From: Kiloniellaceae bacterium
Lineage (GTDB): Bacteria > Pseudomonadota > Alphaproteobacteria > Kiloniellales > J153
DNA: 64,000 nt
Reading direction: 5' to 3'
Assembly: GCA_021776095.1 (NCBI GenBank)
Contig: JAJFGO010000059.1
Location: forward strand, 1 to 64,000
A program made the translations under genes and the position numbers. A model generated the notes under the pieces. That model saw nothing but the letters and a program-made list of their open reading frames with translations, did no database searches and was not told where the DNA came from. This document shows positions 17,210-25,683 of this stretch, piece after piece. The number at the start of each line of letters is the position of its first letter. Within the stretch, counting starts at the first letter, position 1.

Positions 17210-17356
17210 CGCATTCGCTGAAGCAGGTCGGCTTCTATCGCAGCCGCGGGCAATTGACCGTGCCGGGCATCTTCACCGCGGTCGAGATGGCGGTCACTGC
17301 CGACCCTCGACTACGACCTGGGGGTCGTGGTGGCCGTTTCCTCAGTCGCAGCCTAG
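17206..17356 (+). pseudogene. Short unidentified reading frame, possibly a frameshifted gene fragment
   Basis: An ATG overlapping the stop of the DapA-like gene (ATGA) opens a frame MTHSLKQVGFYRSRGQ that looks protein-like for about 32 codons (to VEMAVTA), then turns into Arg/Gly-rich sequence. In the +1 frame the next codons read DYDLGVVVAVSSVAA and stop at 17354-17356. This suggests the 5' piece of a coupled gene, broken by a frameshift and truncated by the convergent NMT1 gene. I do not recognise the family. Confidence 0.3.
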
Positions 17357-17364
17357 TCCCGATG

Positions 17365-18393
17365 TCAGTTCGGCGCCGGGACTTTCGAGTTGAACTCGTT
17401 GCTGAAGACCGATGCGGAATCGAGCTTCTTGTCCATCTTGCCGCCCTGCTCCGTGATTGCGAGCGTCTTGGCCATCAACTCGGGCAGGATCCAGCCGAGC
17501 CCATGCTCGCGCGAGCGCTCAGTGATCACCAGATCCAGAACTAAGTCGAGATTGGCCAGGTAGGCAGCCCGGTCGATGCCGTCAACCTGCTTCATCATCG
17601 CATCGATCGCCGCCTCGCGCTCGGCAAAGGTGTCGCGCCAACCTTTGTAGGTGGCACGCAGGAAGCGCTTTACCAGATCCGGGTTATCGCGCGCGACGTC
17701 GCGATGCACGATGTAGCCGTGGCCGTAGAGCGCGACGCCGTGGTCGGCGAACAACAAATTGCCGACCTTGCCCTTGCCCAGGACCTTCTCCCAGATTGGG
17801 AAGCTCGTGTAGAGATCGAAAGCGGCATCGACATTGCGGGCGGCGACAATGCCCTGCTTACCCTCCGGCTTGACATTGACGAGGGTCACGGAGTCTGGAT
17901 CGACGCCGTGCGCCTGGGCCAGAGAGGGCCAGAGGAAACGATGCGAGTCGCCCGGCGGCGCGGCGATCGTGCGTCCAGACAGGTCGGCCACTTTGGTGAT
18001 ATTCGCATCCTTATAGAAGAAGAGGTTATTGGCGGCCTTGTCGTAGACGATGCCGACGATCAGTAGCTCTGCGCCCTTGCTGATCGCCGTCAGCACCGTG
18101 GGCGTGTCGGAGATGCCGAATTCGGCCCGCTTGAGGTCGACCATCTTGGCGGTATCGCCCGAACCCTGCCCACGGACCACCGTGAGGTTGATGCCCTCAT
18201 CTGCGAAATAGCCCTTCTCCATCGCCATGTAGAAGGGCGAATGATCGGCGAGGTGAAACCAGTTGAGTTGCAGCGTGACATCGTCGGCCGCCTGGGCCGT
18301 GGCGCCGACGGCAAAGCAAAACCCCGCGCTTAATGTCAGCGCGGCCAGTCTTAATTGGTGCAAGAATGTCATGGTCGTCCTCCCTAGCGTCAT
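17365..18393 (-). CDS. NMT1/THI5-like ABC substrate-binding protein 2
   Basis: A 342-residue periplasmic binding protein with a Sec signal of about 34 residues (AALTLSAGFCFAVGATAQA). The mature start VTLQLNWFHLADHSPFYMAMEKGYFADEGINLTVVRGQGSG follows the NMT1/SsuA pattern and is similar to the protein at 14329. The permease gene at 18429 is immediately upstream in the same direction, so they form an operon reading from the operator at 19292. Confidence 0.9.
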   Translation of the reverse strand: MTLGRTTMTFLHQLRLAALTLSAGFCFAVGATAQAADDVTLQLNWFHLADHSPFYMAMEKGYFADEGINLTVVRGQGSGDTAKMVDLKRAEFGISDTPTVLTAISKGAELLIVGIVYDKAANNLFFYKDANITKVADLSGRTIAAPPGDSHRFLWPSLAQAHGVDPDSVTLVNVKPEGKQGIVAARNVDAAFDLYTSFPIWEKVLGKGKVGNLLFADHGVALYGHGYIVHRDVARDNPDLVKRFLRATYKGWRDTFAEREAAIDAMMKQVDGIDRAAYLANLDLVLDLVITERSREHGLGWILPELMAKTLAITEQGGKMDKKLDSASVFSNEFNSKVPAPN

Positions 18394-18428
18394 GATTATG
18401 TTTGGTCTTTAGTTCGCGGCATTTTGAT

Positions 18429-19268
18429 TCAGTTCATCGTCGTATCGCGGAACTCCCAGGGCATTGTGATGCGCTCGACCAGAACGACGAACGCGTAGAG
18501 CGCCAAGCCCAGGGCGGCGATCAGGCAGAGCGAAGCGAAGATCGAAGGCGTGTCCAAAGTCACGCCGCCGACGATGATGAGTGCGCCGAGGCCGGATTCC
18601 GAAGCCACGAACTCGCCCACGATAGCGCCGATGACCGAGAGCGTCGCATTCAACTTCATGCCGGCGAAGATGTATGGCAGTGAATTGGGCAGCCGGATCT
18701 TCGTGAAGATTTGCCACTTGCTACCCTTGAGACTGCGCACCAGATCGAGCAAGTCGGGATCGACCCGGCTCAAACCCGCCGCCGTGTTAATCACCACGGG
18801 AAAGAAGGCGACCGTCACCGCGATCACGATGTTCGGCACTACCCCGTAGCCCAGCCAGATGACGAAGAGCGGCGCCAACGCCACCTTGGGCAGCGTGTTG
18901 AACAGCACCAGAAGCGGCATGATCGTGCGCTCGAGATAACTGTTCCAGACGGTCAGGACCGCAAGGCCGACGCCGAGCAGCGCCGCGATCGTAAAACCGC
19001 CGAGGACGGCGTAGAGTGTCGTCAGCAGATTTTTGAGCCAGCGGTATTTCGGATCAAAGAGTGCGGCGACCGCGGCGCCGGGCGTCGGCATGATGTACTC
19101 GCGCACGCCCCACCAACTCACTGAGACGTGCCAGACCAGGACCAGCACCAGAATCGCGAGCGCGCTCGGCGCGTAGTACCAGATCTTCGCCAGAATACCG
19201 GCCGCGCGCCGGCCTGCTCGGGAATTCACGCCCGGTCCGTCCGGTCCTCCGGCGCGATCTGTCATCAT
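18429..19268 (-). CDS. TauC/SsuC-like ABC transporter permease 2
   Basis: A 279-residue inner-membrane permease of the same family as the one at 9689; both share DLLDLVRSLKGS-W-IF-KI-LP-SLPY in the coupling region. First gene of a minus-strand operon with binding protein 2, divergent from the ATPase at 19428. Confidence 0.9.
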   Translation of the reverse strand: MMTDRAGGPDGPGVNSRAGRRAAGILAKIWYYAPSALAILVLVLVWHVSVSWWGVREYIMPTPGAAVAALFDPKYRWLKNLLTTLYAVLGGFTIAALLGVGLAVLTVWNSYLERTIMPLLVLFNTLPKVALAPLFVIWLGYGVVPNIVIAVTVAFFPVVINTAAGLSRVDPDLLDLVRSLKGSKWQIFTKIRLPNSLPYIFAGMKLNATLSVIGAIVGEFVASESGLGALIIVGGVTLDTPSIFASLCLIAALGLALYAFVVLVERITMPWEFRDTTMN

Positions 19269-19291
19269 CGTAACGATTTCTAAGATTGACT

Positions 19292-19309
19292 AAGTAACCA
19301 ATCGGTTAC
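19292..19309. promoter_or_regulatory. Candidate TetR operator AGTAACC-N4-GGTTACT
   Basis: Perfect 7-bp arms around AATC: the strongest of the four sites. It lies in the divergent interval between the permease/binding-protein operon (minus strand) and the ATPase/Gfo/DUF993 operon (plus strand). Confidence 0.7.
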
Positions 19310-19427
19310 TAAACTAGCGACGGTCCTTTACACCTGTCAAGGGGGATCGGATGGAGATGCCTTGCGGGCGCCCAGGGATCGGGCATGGTGAAGCCGTGAG
19401 CGCGAGAAGTTCGTGATAGGGAGTGCG

Positions 19428-20246
19428 ATGGAATCCAAGAACGAGCCGCAAGCGGCGCCGAGGTCCATCGCGGAAACGCCCGACGATGTGCCCTTCATCC
19501 ATCTGGAGAATGTCCGCAAGATTTACCGCGGTCGCGGGGAGGATTTTCTCGCGGTCTCCGATGTCACTCTCGACATCCAGGCCGGCGAGCTGCTCTCGCT
19601 GGTTGGCCCCTCCGGCTGCGGCAAGACCACGGTGTTGAAGATACTCGCCGGCCTGCACGGTCACGACGGCGGCGAGGTGCGCATCGGCAACGGGGCTGCA
19701 CGCTTCGAACCGGGCCGCGACGTCGGCATGGTGTTCCAGCAGTCACTGCTGCTGAAATGGCGCCGCATCCTCGACAACGTGCTGCTGCCGGCCGAGATTC
19801 TCGGCCTGCGGTTGGGCGAAAGCCGCGAACGGGCCATCGACCTGCTCGCCATGGTCGGGCTGCGGGGCTTCGAGCAGAGCTATCCCTATGAGCTTTCCGG
19901 CGGAATGCAGCAGCGCGCGGCCATCGCTCGCGCCCTGGTGCACGACCCGAAGCTGATCCTGATGGACGAGCCGTTCGGCGCGCTCGATGCATTGACTCGT
20001 GAGAAGATGAACTTGGAGCTATTGCGCATCTGGTCAGAGAGCCGGAAAACCATCGTCTTCGTTACCCATTCGATCCAGGAGGCGGTGCTGCTCGGCTCCC
20101 ATTGCGCGGTCCTGACCGCGGGGCCGGCGCGCATGGCCGATTTCTTCCCCATCGACCTGCCCTATCCGCGCCGCCTCGATCAGAAGACCAGCGCCGCCTT
20201 CGGTGACTACACGCGCCGCATCTATCATCTGCTCGGAATGGAGTGA
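19428..20246 (+). CDS. TauB/SsuB-like ABC transporter ATPase
   Basis: A nitrate/sulfonate-type ATPase of about 272 residues: Walker [10 protein letters not shown], signature [15 protein letters not shown], Walker [13 protein letters not shown], switch His in [13 protein letters not shown] 19428 has AGGGAG just upstream; an in-frame GTG at 19413 is less likely. It is the only ATPase among two permeases and two binding proteins of this cluster, so it probably powers both. It is followed after 6 bp by the oxidoreductase gene. Confidence 0.9.
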   Translation: MESKNEPQAAPRSIAETPDDVPFIHLENVRKIYRGRGEDFLAVSDVTLDIQAGELLSLVGPSGCGKTTVLKILAGLHGHDGGEVRIGNGAARFEPGRDVGMVFQQSLLLKWRRILDNVLLPAEILGLRLGESRERAIDLLAMVGLRGFEQSYPYELSGGMQQRAAIARALVHDPKLILMDEPFGALDALTREKMNLELLRIWSESRKTIVFVTHSIQEAVLLGSHCAVLTAGPARMADFFPIDLPYPRRLDQKTSAAFGDYTRRIYHLLGME

Positions 20247-20252
20247 CCTCAA

Positions 20253-21404
20253 ATGGCCGAACGCCAAATCGGAATTGTCATGCACGGCGTGACCGGCCGT
20301 ATGGGGATGAACCAACACCTCATCCGCTCAATTTTAGCGATTTGCAAACAGGGTGGTGTGGCGCTTTCCAATGGCGACCGCCTGATGCCGAAACCGCTGA
20401 TCGTCGGCCGCAATCCTGACAAGATGGAACGCTTGGCCAAGGCCCATGGCATCGCGCGCTGGACGAGCGACCTCGACGAGGCGCTGGCCGATGCGAGCTG
20501 CCCGATCTTTTTCGACGCCGGCACGACACAGATGCGCGCGGAACTGCTCACCCGGGCCATCAAAGCCGGCAAGCACGTGTATTGCGAGAAACCCATTTCG
20601 GACAACCTGCAAGACGCCCTCGCTGTCGCGCGCCTTGCGAACTCTGAGGGCGTCAAGCACGGCGTCGTGCAGGATAAGCTGTTCCTGCCCGGGCTGCTCA
20701 AGATGAAACGGCTGATCGATGCCGGATTCTTCGGCCGGCTGCTCTCGGTGCGCGGTGAGTTCGGCTATTGGGTGTTCGAGGGCGATTTGGAGCCGGCGCA
20801 GCGTCCAAGCTGGAACTACAAGTCGGCCGAGGGCGGCGGTATCATTCTCGATATGCTGTGCCACTGGCGCTATGTCCTGGACAACCTCTTCGGCGGGGTC
20901 AAAGCTGTGTCCTGCATGGGCGCAACGCATATTGCGGAGCGCTGGGACGAAGCCGGCAGACGCTATGATGCCGATGCCGACGATGCGGCCTACGCCAGTT
21001 TCGAGCTCGAGGGCGGTGTGATCGCGCAAATCAATTCCTCTTGGTGCGTCAGGGTTCGGCGGGACGACCTTGTCACGTTCCAAGCCGATGGCGTGAAGGG
21101 GTCCGCCGTTGCTGGACTGACGCGATGCTGGACCCAGGACAGGGTCAATACGCCGAAGCCTGTTTGGAATCCCGACGAACCGCAGACACTCGATTTCAAT
21201 TCGACTTGGGCGGAAGTGCCTGATCGCAGCCCTGCCGAGAACGGCTTTAAGTTGCAATGGGAGATGTTCCTGCGCCATGTCGCCGAGGATGCGCCCTGGC
21301 AATATGGCTTGATGGAAGGTGCCAAGGGTGTCCAGCTTGCCGAACTTGGCTTGAAAAGCTGGCGCGAGCGCAAATGGTTTGACGTGCCGGCCTTGGAGGC
21401 CTGA
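20253..21404 (+). CDS. Gfo/Idh/MocA-family oxidoreductase
   Basis: A 383-residue NAD(P)-dependent dehydrogenase. The N-terminal Rossmann fold starts with GIVMHGVTGRMGMNQH. The family's EKP motif is in VYCEKPISDN, with Lys as the catalytic acid/base. The C-terminal alpha/beta substrate domain follows. These enzymes oxidise sugars, cyclitols and their derivatives. It is in an operon with the ABC ATPase and the DUF993 gene; that pairing recurs in sugar/cyclitol catabolic loci, though the substrate here is unknown. Confidence 0.9.
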   Translation: MAERQIGIVMHGVTGRMGMNQHLIRSILAICKQGGVALSNGDRLMPKPLIVGRNPDKMERLAKAHGIARWTSDLDEALADASCPIFFDAGTTQMRAELLTRAIKAGKHVYCEKPISDNLQDALAVARLANSEGVKHGVVQDKLFLPGLLKMKRLIDAGFFGRLLSVRGEFGYWVFEGDLEPAQRPSWNYKSAEGGGIILDMLCHWRYVLDNLFGGVKAVSCMGATHIAERWDEAGRRYDADADDAAYASFELEGGVIAQINSSWCVRVRRDDLVTFQADGVKGSAVAGLTRCWTQDRVNTPKPVWNPDEPQTLDFNSTWAEVPDRSPAENGFKLQWEMFLRHVAEDAPWQYGLMEGAKGVQLAELGLKSWRERKWFDVPALEA

Positions 21405-21405
21405 T

Positions 21406-22569
21406 ATGCCAGAGGTGACCTTGCCTACCAATGAAGGCGGCACCGAGCGTTTCCAGCTTTCGTCGCCGCGCGACTTCCCGGTCCAGCAGAACGCGCCCTT
21501 CAACCGCGTCGCCTTCGCCGCCGCCCATGTGGTGGCCGACCCCCTGGCCAATTCCGATCCGTGGCTCGACGCGCCGATCGATTGGGACCGCACCATTGCC
21601 TTTCGACAGAGGCTTTGGGACCTGCGGCTGGGTGTGGCCGAGGCGATGGATACGGCGCAGCGCGGCATGGGGCTCGACTGGCCAACCGCGGTGGAGTTGA
21701 TCCGGCGGTCCGTCGACGCGGCGAAGGATCACCCTGGCGCCTTGGTCTTTTGCGGTGTTGGAACCGACCATCTCGCGCCTTCACCCGACCTCGCCCTGGA
21801 CGATGTGCTGGCTGCTTACGAAGAGCAGGTCTCGGCCGTCGAGGCCTGCGGCGGGCGCATCATTCTCATGGCCAGCCGCGCCCTCGCGGCCGCCGCCAAG
21901 GGGTCGCAGGACTACGCCAAGATCTATGGCCGCATCCTGAGCCAGGTGAGGGAGCCGGTTATCATCCACTGGCTTGGCGAGATGTTCGATCCCGCGCTGG
22001 CTGGTTACTGGGGATGCGCGGACCACGATGACGCCATGGAGATTTGTCTCGGCGTCCTCGCGGATAACGCGGCCAAGATCGACGGCATCAAGATTTCGCT
22101 GCTGTCCAAGAACAAAGAAATTGCCATGCGCCGGCAACTGCCCGATGGGATCCGCATGTACAGCGGCGACGATTTCGACTATGCCGAATTGATCGAGGGC
22201 GACGAGGCCGGGTATTCCGATGCCCTGCTCGGCATCTTCGACGCGATCGCGCCCGCGGCCTCCGCCGCGCTGGCCGCGCTGGCCGCTGACAACAAGGCCA
22301 AGTTTCGCGAAATCCTGGCACCGACGGTACCGCTGTCGCGCCACATATTCCAGGCGCCGACGCGCTTCTACAAGACCGGCATCGTGTTTCTGGCCTGGCT
22401 GAACGGTCAACAGGATCATTTCACCATGATTGGCGGGCAGGAAAGCGCTCGCTCGACCCTACATCTCGCGGAGCTGTTTCGCTTGGCCGACCGCGCCGGT
22501 CTGCTGCGCGATCCGGACCTCGCGTGCCGCCGCATGGCGACTGCCATGGCGATAAGAGGTGTGAACTAG
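21406..22569 (+). CDS. DUF993 (dihydrodipicolinate synthase-like) protein
   Basis: A protein of about 387 residues belonging to DUF993, a TIM-barrel family distantly related to DapA. Visible features include MDTAQRGMGLDWPTAVELI, a candidate active-site region GIKISLLSKNKEI with the likely Schiff-base Lys, and MYSGDDFDYAELI. ATG 21406 is one base after the TGA of the oxidoreductase gene. The frame's further upstream codons overlap that gene and are not used. Function is not established; genomic company suggests cleavage of a 2-oxo sugar acid made by the dehydrogenase. Confidence 0.85.
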   Translation: MPEVTLPTNEGGTERFQLSSPRDFPVQQNAPFNRVAFAAAHVVADPLANSDPWLDAPIDWDRTIAFRQRLWDLRLGVAEAMDTAQRGMGLDWPTAVELIRRSVDAAKDHPGALVFCGVGTDHLAPSPDLALDDVLAAYEEQVSAVEACGGRIILMASRALAAAAKGSQDYAKIYGRILSQVREPVIIHWLGEMFDPALAGYWGCADHDDAMEICLGVLADNAAKIDGIKISLLSKNKEIAMRRQLPDGIRMYSGDDFDYAELIEGDEAGYSDALLGIFDAIAPAASAALAALAADNKAKFREILAPTVPLSRHIFQAPTRFYKTGIVFLAWLNGQQDHFTMIGGQESARSTLHLAELFRLADRAGLLRDPDLACRRMATAMAIRGVN

Positions 22570-22602
22570 ACTCAAATAGACAATCCATGAGGGAGGAAAA
22601 TT

Positions 22603-23604
22603 GTGAAAAAGCTTATTTTTGCAGTCGTTGCCTTGGCCGCCGCCGCAGCGCCCAGCCATGCCGCCGACTACCCGTGGAAGCCTGAAAGACCGATCACCAT
22701 CATTGTGCCCTGGGGCGCCGGTGGCGCGACCGATCAGGTCACCCGCGTCACGGCCGCCGTCTTGGAAGATGAACTCGGCCAGACCGTGGTCATCGTGAAC
22801 CAGCCCGGCGCCTCCGGTTCGATCGGCAAGAAGAATGCTTGGGAGGCGCCTCGCGAGGGCTACACCTGGGCGGCGGGCGCGCCGAAGCAACTCGGTACCT
22901 ACAAGCTGCTCGGCCAGTGGGACACCTGGATCGATGATTGGCGTCTGTACAACACTGTGACCAATGTTCCGTTGGTCTCAGTGAACCCGGACTCGCCGTA
23001 CAAGACGATGGACGACTTCGTCAAAGCAATGAAGGACGGCAAGGTCACCATCGCAACGGCCGGCGCGGGCTCTTCCGGGCACGCGGCGGCGGAGGCTCTC
23101 AAGGGAGCGATTGGCGGGGCCTACAAGCATGTCACCTACGATGGCGGCAACCCGGCTGTGGTCGCGACGGTCGCCGGCGAGGCGGAAGCGACGACGCAGC
23201 TCGCGTCCGAACAGGCGGAGATGGTGCGGGCCAAGCGTCTTCGGCCGCTCGCGGTGCTTGCCAGCCAGCCGCTCGAGATCGAGGGCTTCGGCGCCGTGCC
23301 GCCGATCACCGACTTCGTGAGTGAGAAGCTGCCGATCCTGTCCACGGCCTTTGGCATTTTCATTCCGAAGGAAGGCACACCCGCGGAGGTCGTTAAGACC
23401 TTCGACATGATCTGGGCTGAGAAGATCCCGCAGAGCAAGCGCCTGAGGGACTATGCGTTGGAAAAAGGCGCGCTCTTCACACCGGCGTCGGGCGATAGCG
23501 CCAGGGACAAGGTCTGGCCGGAGGTTCAAGCCGACGCCTGGTCGTTCCACGCCGCCGGGCGCACGACCATGTCGCCCGAGACGCTCAACATTCCCAAACC
23601 GTGA
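22603..23604 (+). CDS. tctC: Tripartite tricarboxylate transporter substrate-binding protein (Bug/TctC)
   Basis: A 333-residue Bug-family periplasmic binding protein. Signal peptide of about 21 residues ending SHA-AD, then the family start PITIIVPWGAGGATDQVTR. Start codon is GTG with GGGAGGAAAATT ahead. Bug proteins bind carboxylates such as citrate, aromatic acids and amides through bridging waters. A very stable hairpin follows the stop before tctB. Confidence 0.92.
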   Translation: MKKLIFAVVALAAAAAPSHAADYPWKPERPITIIVPWGAGGATDQVTRVTAAVLEDELGQTVVIVNQPGASGSIGKKNAWEAPREGYTWAAGAPKQLGTYKLLGQWDTWIDDWRLYNTVTNVPLVSVNPDSPYKTMDDFVKAMKDGKVTIATAGAGSSGHAAAEALKGAIGGAYKHVTYDGGNPAVVATVAGEAEATTQLASEQAEMVRAKRLRPLAVLASQPLEIEGFGAVPPITDFVSEKLPILSTAFGIFIPKEGTPAEVVKTFDMIWAEKIPQSKRLRDYALEKGALFTPASGDSARDKVWPEVQADAWSFHAAGRTTMSPETLNIPKP

Positions 23605-23610
23605 TATGGC

Positions 23611-23640
23611 CGGCAGGCCGCGTTTCCACGCGGCCTGCCG
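23611..23640 (+). other. Stem-loop after binding-protein gene
   Basis: CGGCAGGCCGCG / CGCGGCCTGCCG, 12 perfect base pairs, loop TTTCCA, 7 bp after the tctC stop and before tctB. No T-run follows, so it more likely protects the tctC mRNA 3' end than ends transcription. Confidence 0.6.
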
Positions 23641-23672
23641 CGACCAAGGCTATCGACGGCTTGATCTGATCC

Positions 23673-24173
23673 ATGTCTGAGACCCCCAGGGCCGATTTCT
23701 GGTTTTCCGTTGCGATCACGGTTCTCGGCCTGGGTGTCGTCGCCGAGTCCTTGCGTATGCCGCGCTTGGAGAACCTTGGCGTCCACCCGATGAGCGCGCC
23801 GGGACTGACTCCGGGACTAATCGGATTCGTTCTCGCAGGGCTGGGCGTGGCCCTGTTCCTGCGCAGCTTGCGCGCCCGTACAGCAGCCACATCCGCGGCC
23901 GCGCCACGAGAGGCGGGGGCAGGCGAAGCGGCAACTGGCGGGCGCCGTCTCCTGATCTCCCTGGTCCTCTGCCTGATTTATGCAATGGTCCTCCTGGGCC
24001 AGCTTCCATTTTGGTTAGCCACGGCCCTGTTCGTTTTCGCCTTCGTCCTGATCTTTACCTGGCAGCGGCGCAAAGCAGCCCAACTGGCCGCGACGGCCGC
24101 GGTCCTGGCGATCGTCGTGGCCGCCGCGGTTACACTGCTGTTCGAGCAGGTTTTCCTGGTACGCCTGCCGTGA
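23673..24173 (+). CDS. tctB: Tripartite tricarboxylate transporter small membrane subunit TctB
   Basis: A 166-residue protein with four hydrophobic stretches, the size and pattern of TctB. RADFWFSVAITVLGLGVVAESLRMP opens the first segment, and the Ala-rich loop in the middle is normal. It pairs with TctA to form the transport unit in the inner membrane. The tctA start is 8 bp downstream. Confidence 0.85.
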   Translation: MSETPRADFWFSVAITVLGLGVVAESLRMPRLENLGVHPMSAPGLTPGLIGFVLAGLGVALFLRSLRARTAATSAAAPREAGAGEAATGGRRLLISLVLCLIYAMVLLGQLPFWLATALFVFAFVLIFTWQRRKAAQLAATAAVLAIVVAAAVTLLFEQVFLVRLP

Positions 24174-24180
24174 GGTCCCG

Positions 24181-25683
24181 GTGGGCGCCCTAGGCGAATT
24201 AGCGGCGGCGATCGGCCACCTGGCCCAGCCGATGAGCCTGTTCAACGTCGCTTGGGCGACGTTGCTGGGCATGTCGGTGGGCATGTTGCCGGGCCTGACC
24301 GCGACCCTCGGGATTGCGCTTCTGACCACGCTCACCTTCCGCATGGCGGCGGGGGATGCGATCCTCATCCTAATCTGCATGTACGTGGGCGCCATCTACG
24401 GCGGCAGCCGCACAGCCATTCTCTTGAATATTCCAGGCACACCCGCCAACGCCGCCTCGGCCTTGGATGGATTTCCCCTGGCCCGCGCGGGCCGGGCGGG
24501 CGAGGCCATGGGGCTGGCTACCTTCGGATCCTTCTTCGGTGGCCTGGTCGGCACCCTGATGCTGGCCTTGATCGCACCGCAACTCGCGGAGTTCGGCTTG
24601 CGATTTCAGTCGTTCGAGTTCTTTTGGCTGGCGATCTTCGGTGTGGTGATTTCCGGGCGCCTGACCGCCATGAACGATCCGATCAAGGGCTGGATCGCCG
24701 GCTTCTTGGGGCTATTCCTGGCCCAGGTGGGGCAGGAAGGCATCCACGCCTATCAACGTTTTGCCTATGGCTCAGTCGATCTCGCGGGTGGCCTCGGCCT
24801 CCTGCCCGCCCTCGTCGGCGCGTTCGGATTTGCTGAAATTCTTTGCGTTATGAGGCAGCCCGGCTACGAGACCGTGCGCGACATGGGCGGGCGGGTAATG
24901 CCGCGAATCCGCGACATCGCGGCACGCTGGTGGACGATCGGCCGCTCGGGCGTCTTGGGCACTACAATGGGAATCATCCCCGGCGTCGGTGAGGATATGG
25001 GGGCCTGGGTTTCCTATGCCGCGGCGCGCCGGGCCAGCCGCGTGCCCGAGACCTTCGGCAAGGGCAACACGGAGGGACTGATCGCGGCGGAGACCGGCAA
25101 CAACGCTGCCGTTCCCGGCGCTATTATCCCCGTGCTGACCCTGGCGGTGCCGGGTTCCGCTCCGGCCGCGGTCCTGCTCGCCGCCATGTTTATCCATGGC
25201 GTCCGGCCGGGCCCCCTGATCATGATCGAAAGCCCGAGCTTCGTGTTCGAGGTCGCCGCCATGCTGTTCTGGGCCTCGGTCGCGATTCTGATCCTTGGCC
25301 TCTTGCTGACCAAGCCGATGCTGGTCGTCCTGCGCGTGCCGCGCGAACATCTCATGCCCATCATCTTCGTTCTCTGTGTGGTCGGTTCCTTCGCGATCGC
25401 CAGCCGGGTCTTCGATGTCTGGGTCATGCTAGGCTTCGGCATCCTCGGGTTCGCATTGCGCCAGATGCATTACCCCATGGCACCTCTGGTGCTCGGCATC
25501 GTCTTGGGGGGTATCCTCGACAAGAATTTCCGGCGCGGTATGGTTCTCTCTGACGGGTCTCTGGAGCCCTTCGTAACCCGGCCCATCTCCGCCGTACTCG
25601 CCGCGCTCACGGTCATAACGATCCTTTGGGGCCTTGCCCCGGTACGCAATACCATCGCCCGCTTGATAGGGAGGCCATCCTGA
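24181..25683 (+). CDS. tctA: Tripartite tricarboxylate transporter large membrane subunit TctA
   Basis: A 500-residue, highly hydrophobic protein. MLPGLTATLGIALLTTLTF near the N-terminus and TMGIIPGVGEDMGAWVSYA in the middle are the two repeated Gly/Pro motifs of TctA, and GGSRTAILLNIPGTPANAAS is the conserved substrate-path stretch. It starts with GTG. Its TGA overlaps the CTG that appears to start the next gene. With TctB and TctC it forms a complete proton- or sodium-driven importer. Confidence 0.93.
   Translation: MGALGELAAAIGHLAQPMSLFNVAWATLLGMSVGMLPGLTATLGIALLTTLTFRMAAGDAILILICMYVGAIYGGSRTAILLNIPGTPANAASALDGFPLARAGRAGEAMGLATFGSFFGGLVGTLMLALIAPQLAEFGLRFQSFEFFWLAIFGVVISGRLTAMNDPIKGWIAGFLGLFLAQVGQEGIHAYQRFAYGSVDLAGGLGLLPALVGAFGFAEILCVMRQPGYETVRDMGGRVMPRIRDIAARWWTIGRSGVLGTTMGIIPGVGEDMGAWVSYAAARRASRVPETFGKGNTEGLIAAETGNNAAVPGAIIPVLTLAVPGSAPAAVLLAAMFIHGVRPGPLIMIESPSFVFEVAAMLFWASVAILILGLLLTKPMLVVLRVPREHLMPIIFVLCVVGSFAIASRVFDVWVMLGFGILGFALRQMHYPMAPLVLGIVLGGILDKNFRRGMVLSDGSLEPFVTRPISAVLAALTVITILWGLAPVRNTIARLIGRPS

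Noticed and set aside
20334-21668. 444-codon open frame on the minus strand
   Set aside because: It lies opposite the Gfo/Idh/MocA and DUF993 genes, has no family features and no ribosome binding site; long antisense frames are common in high-GC DNA.
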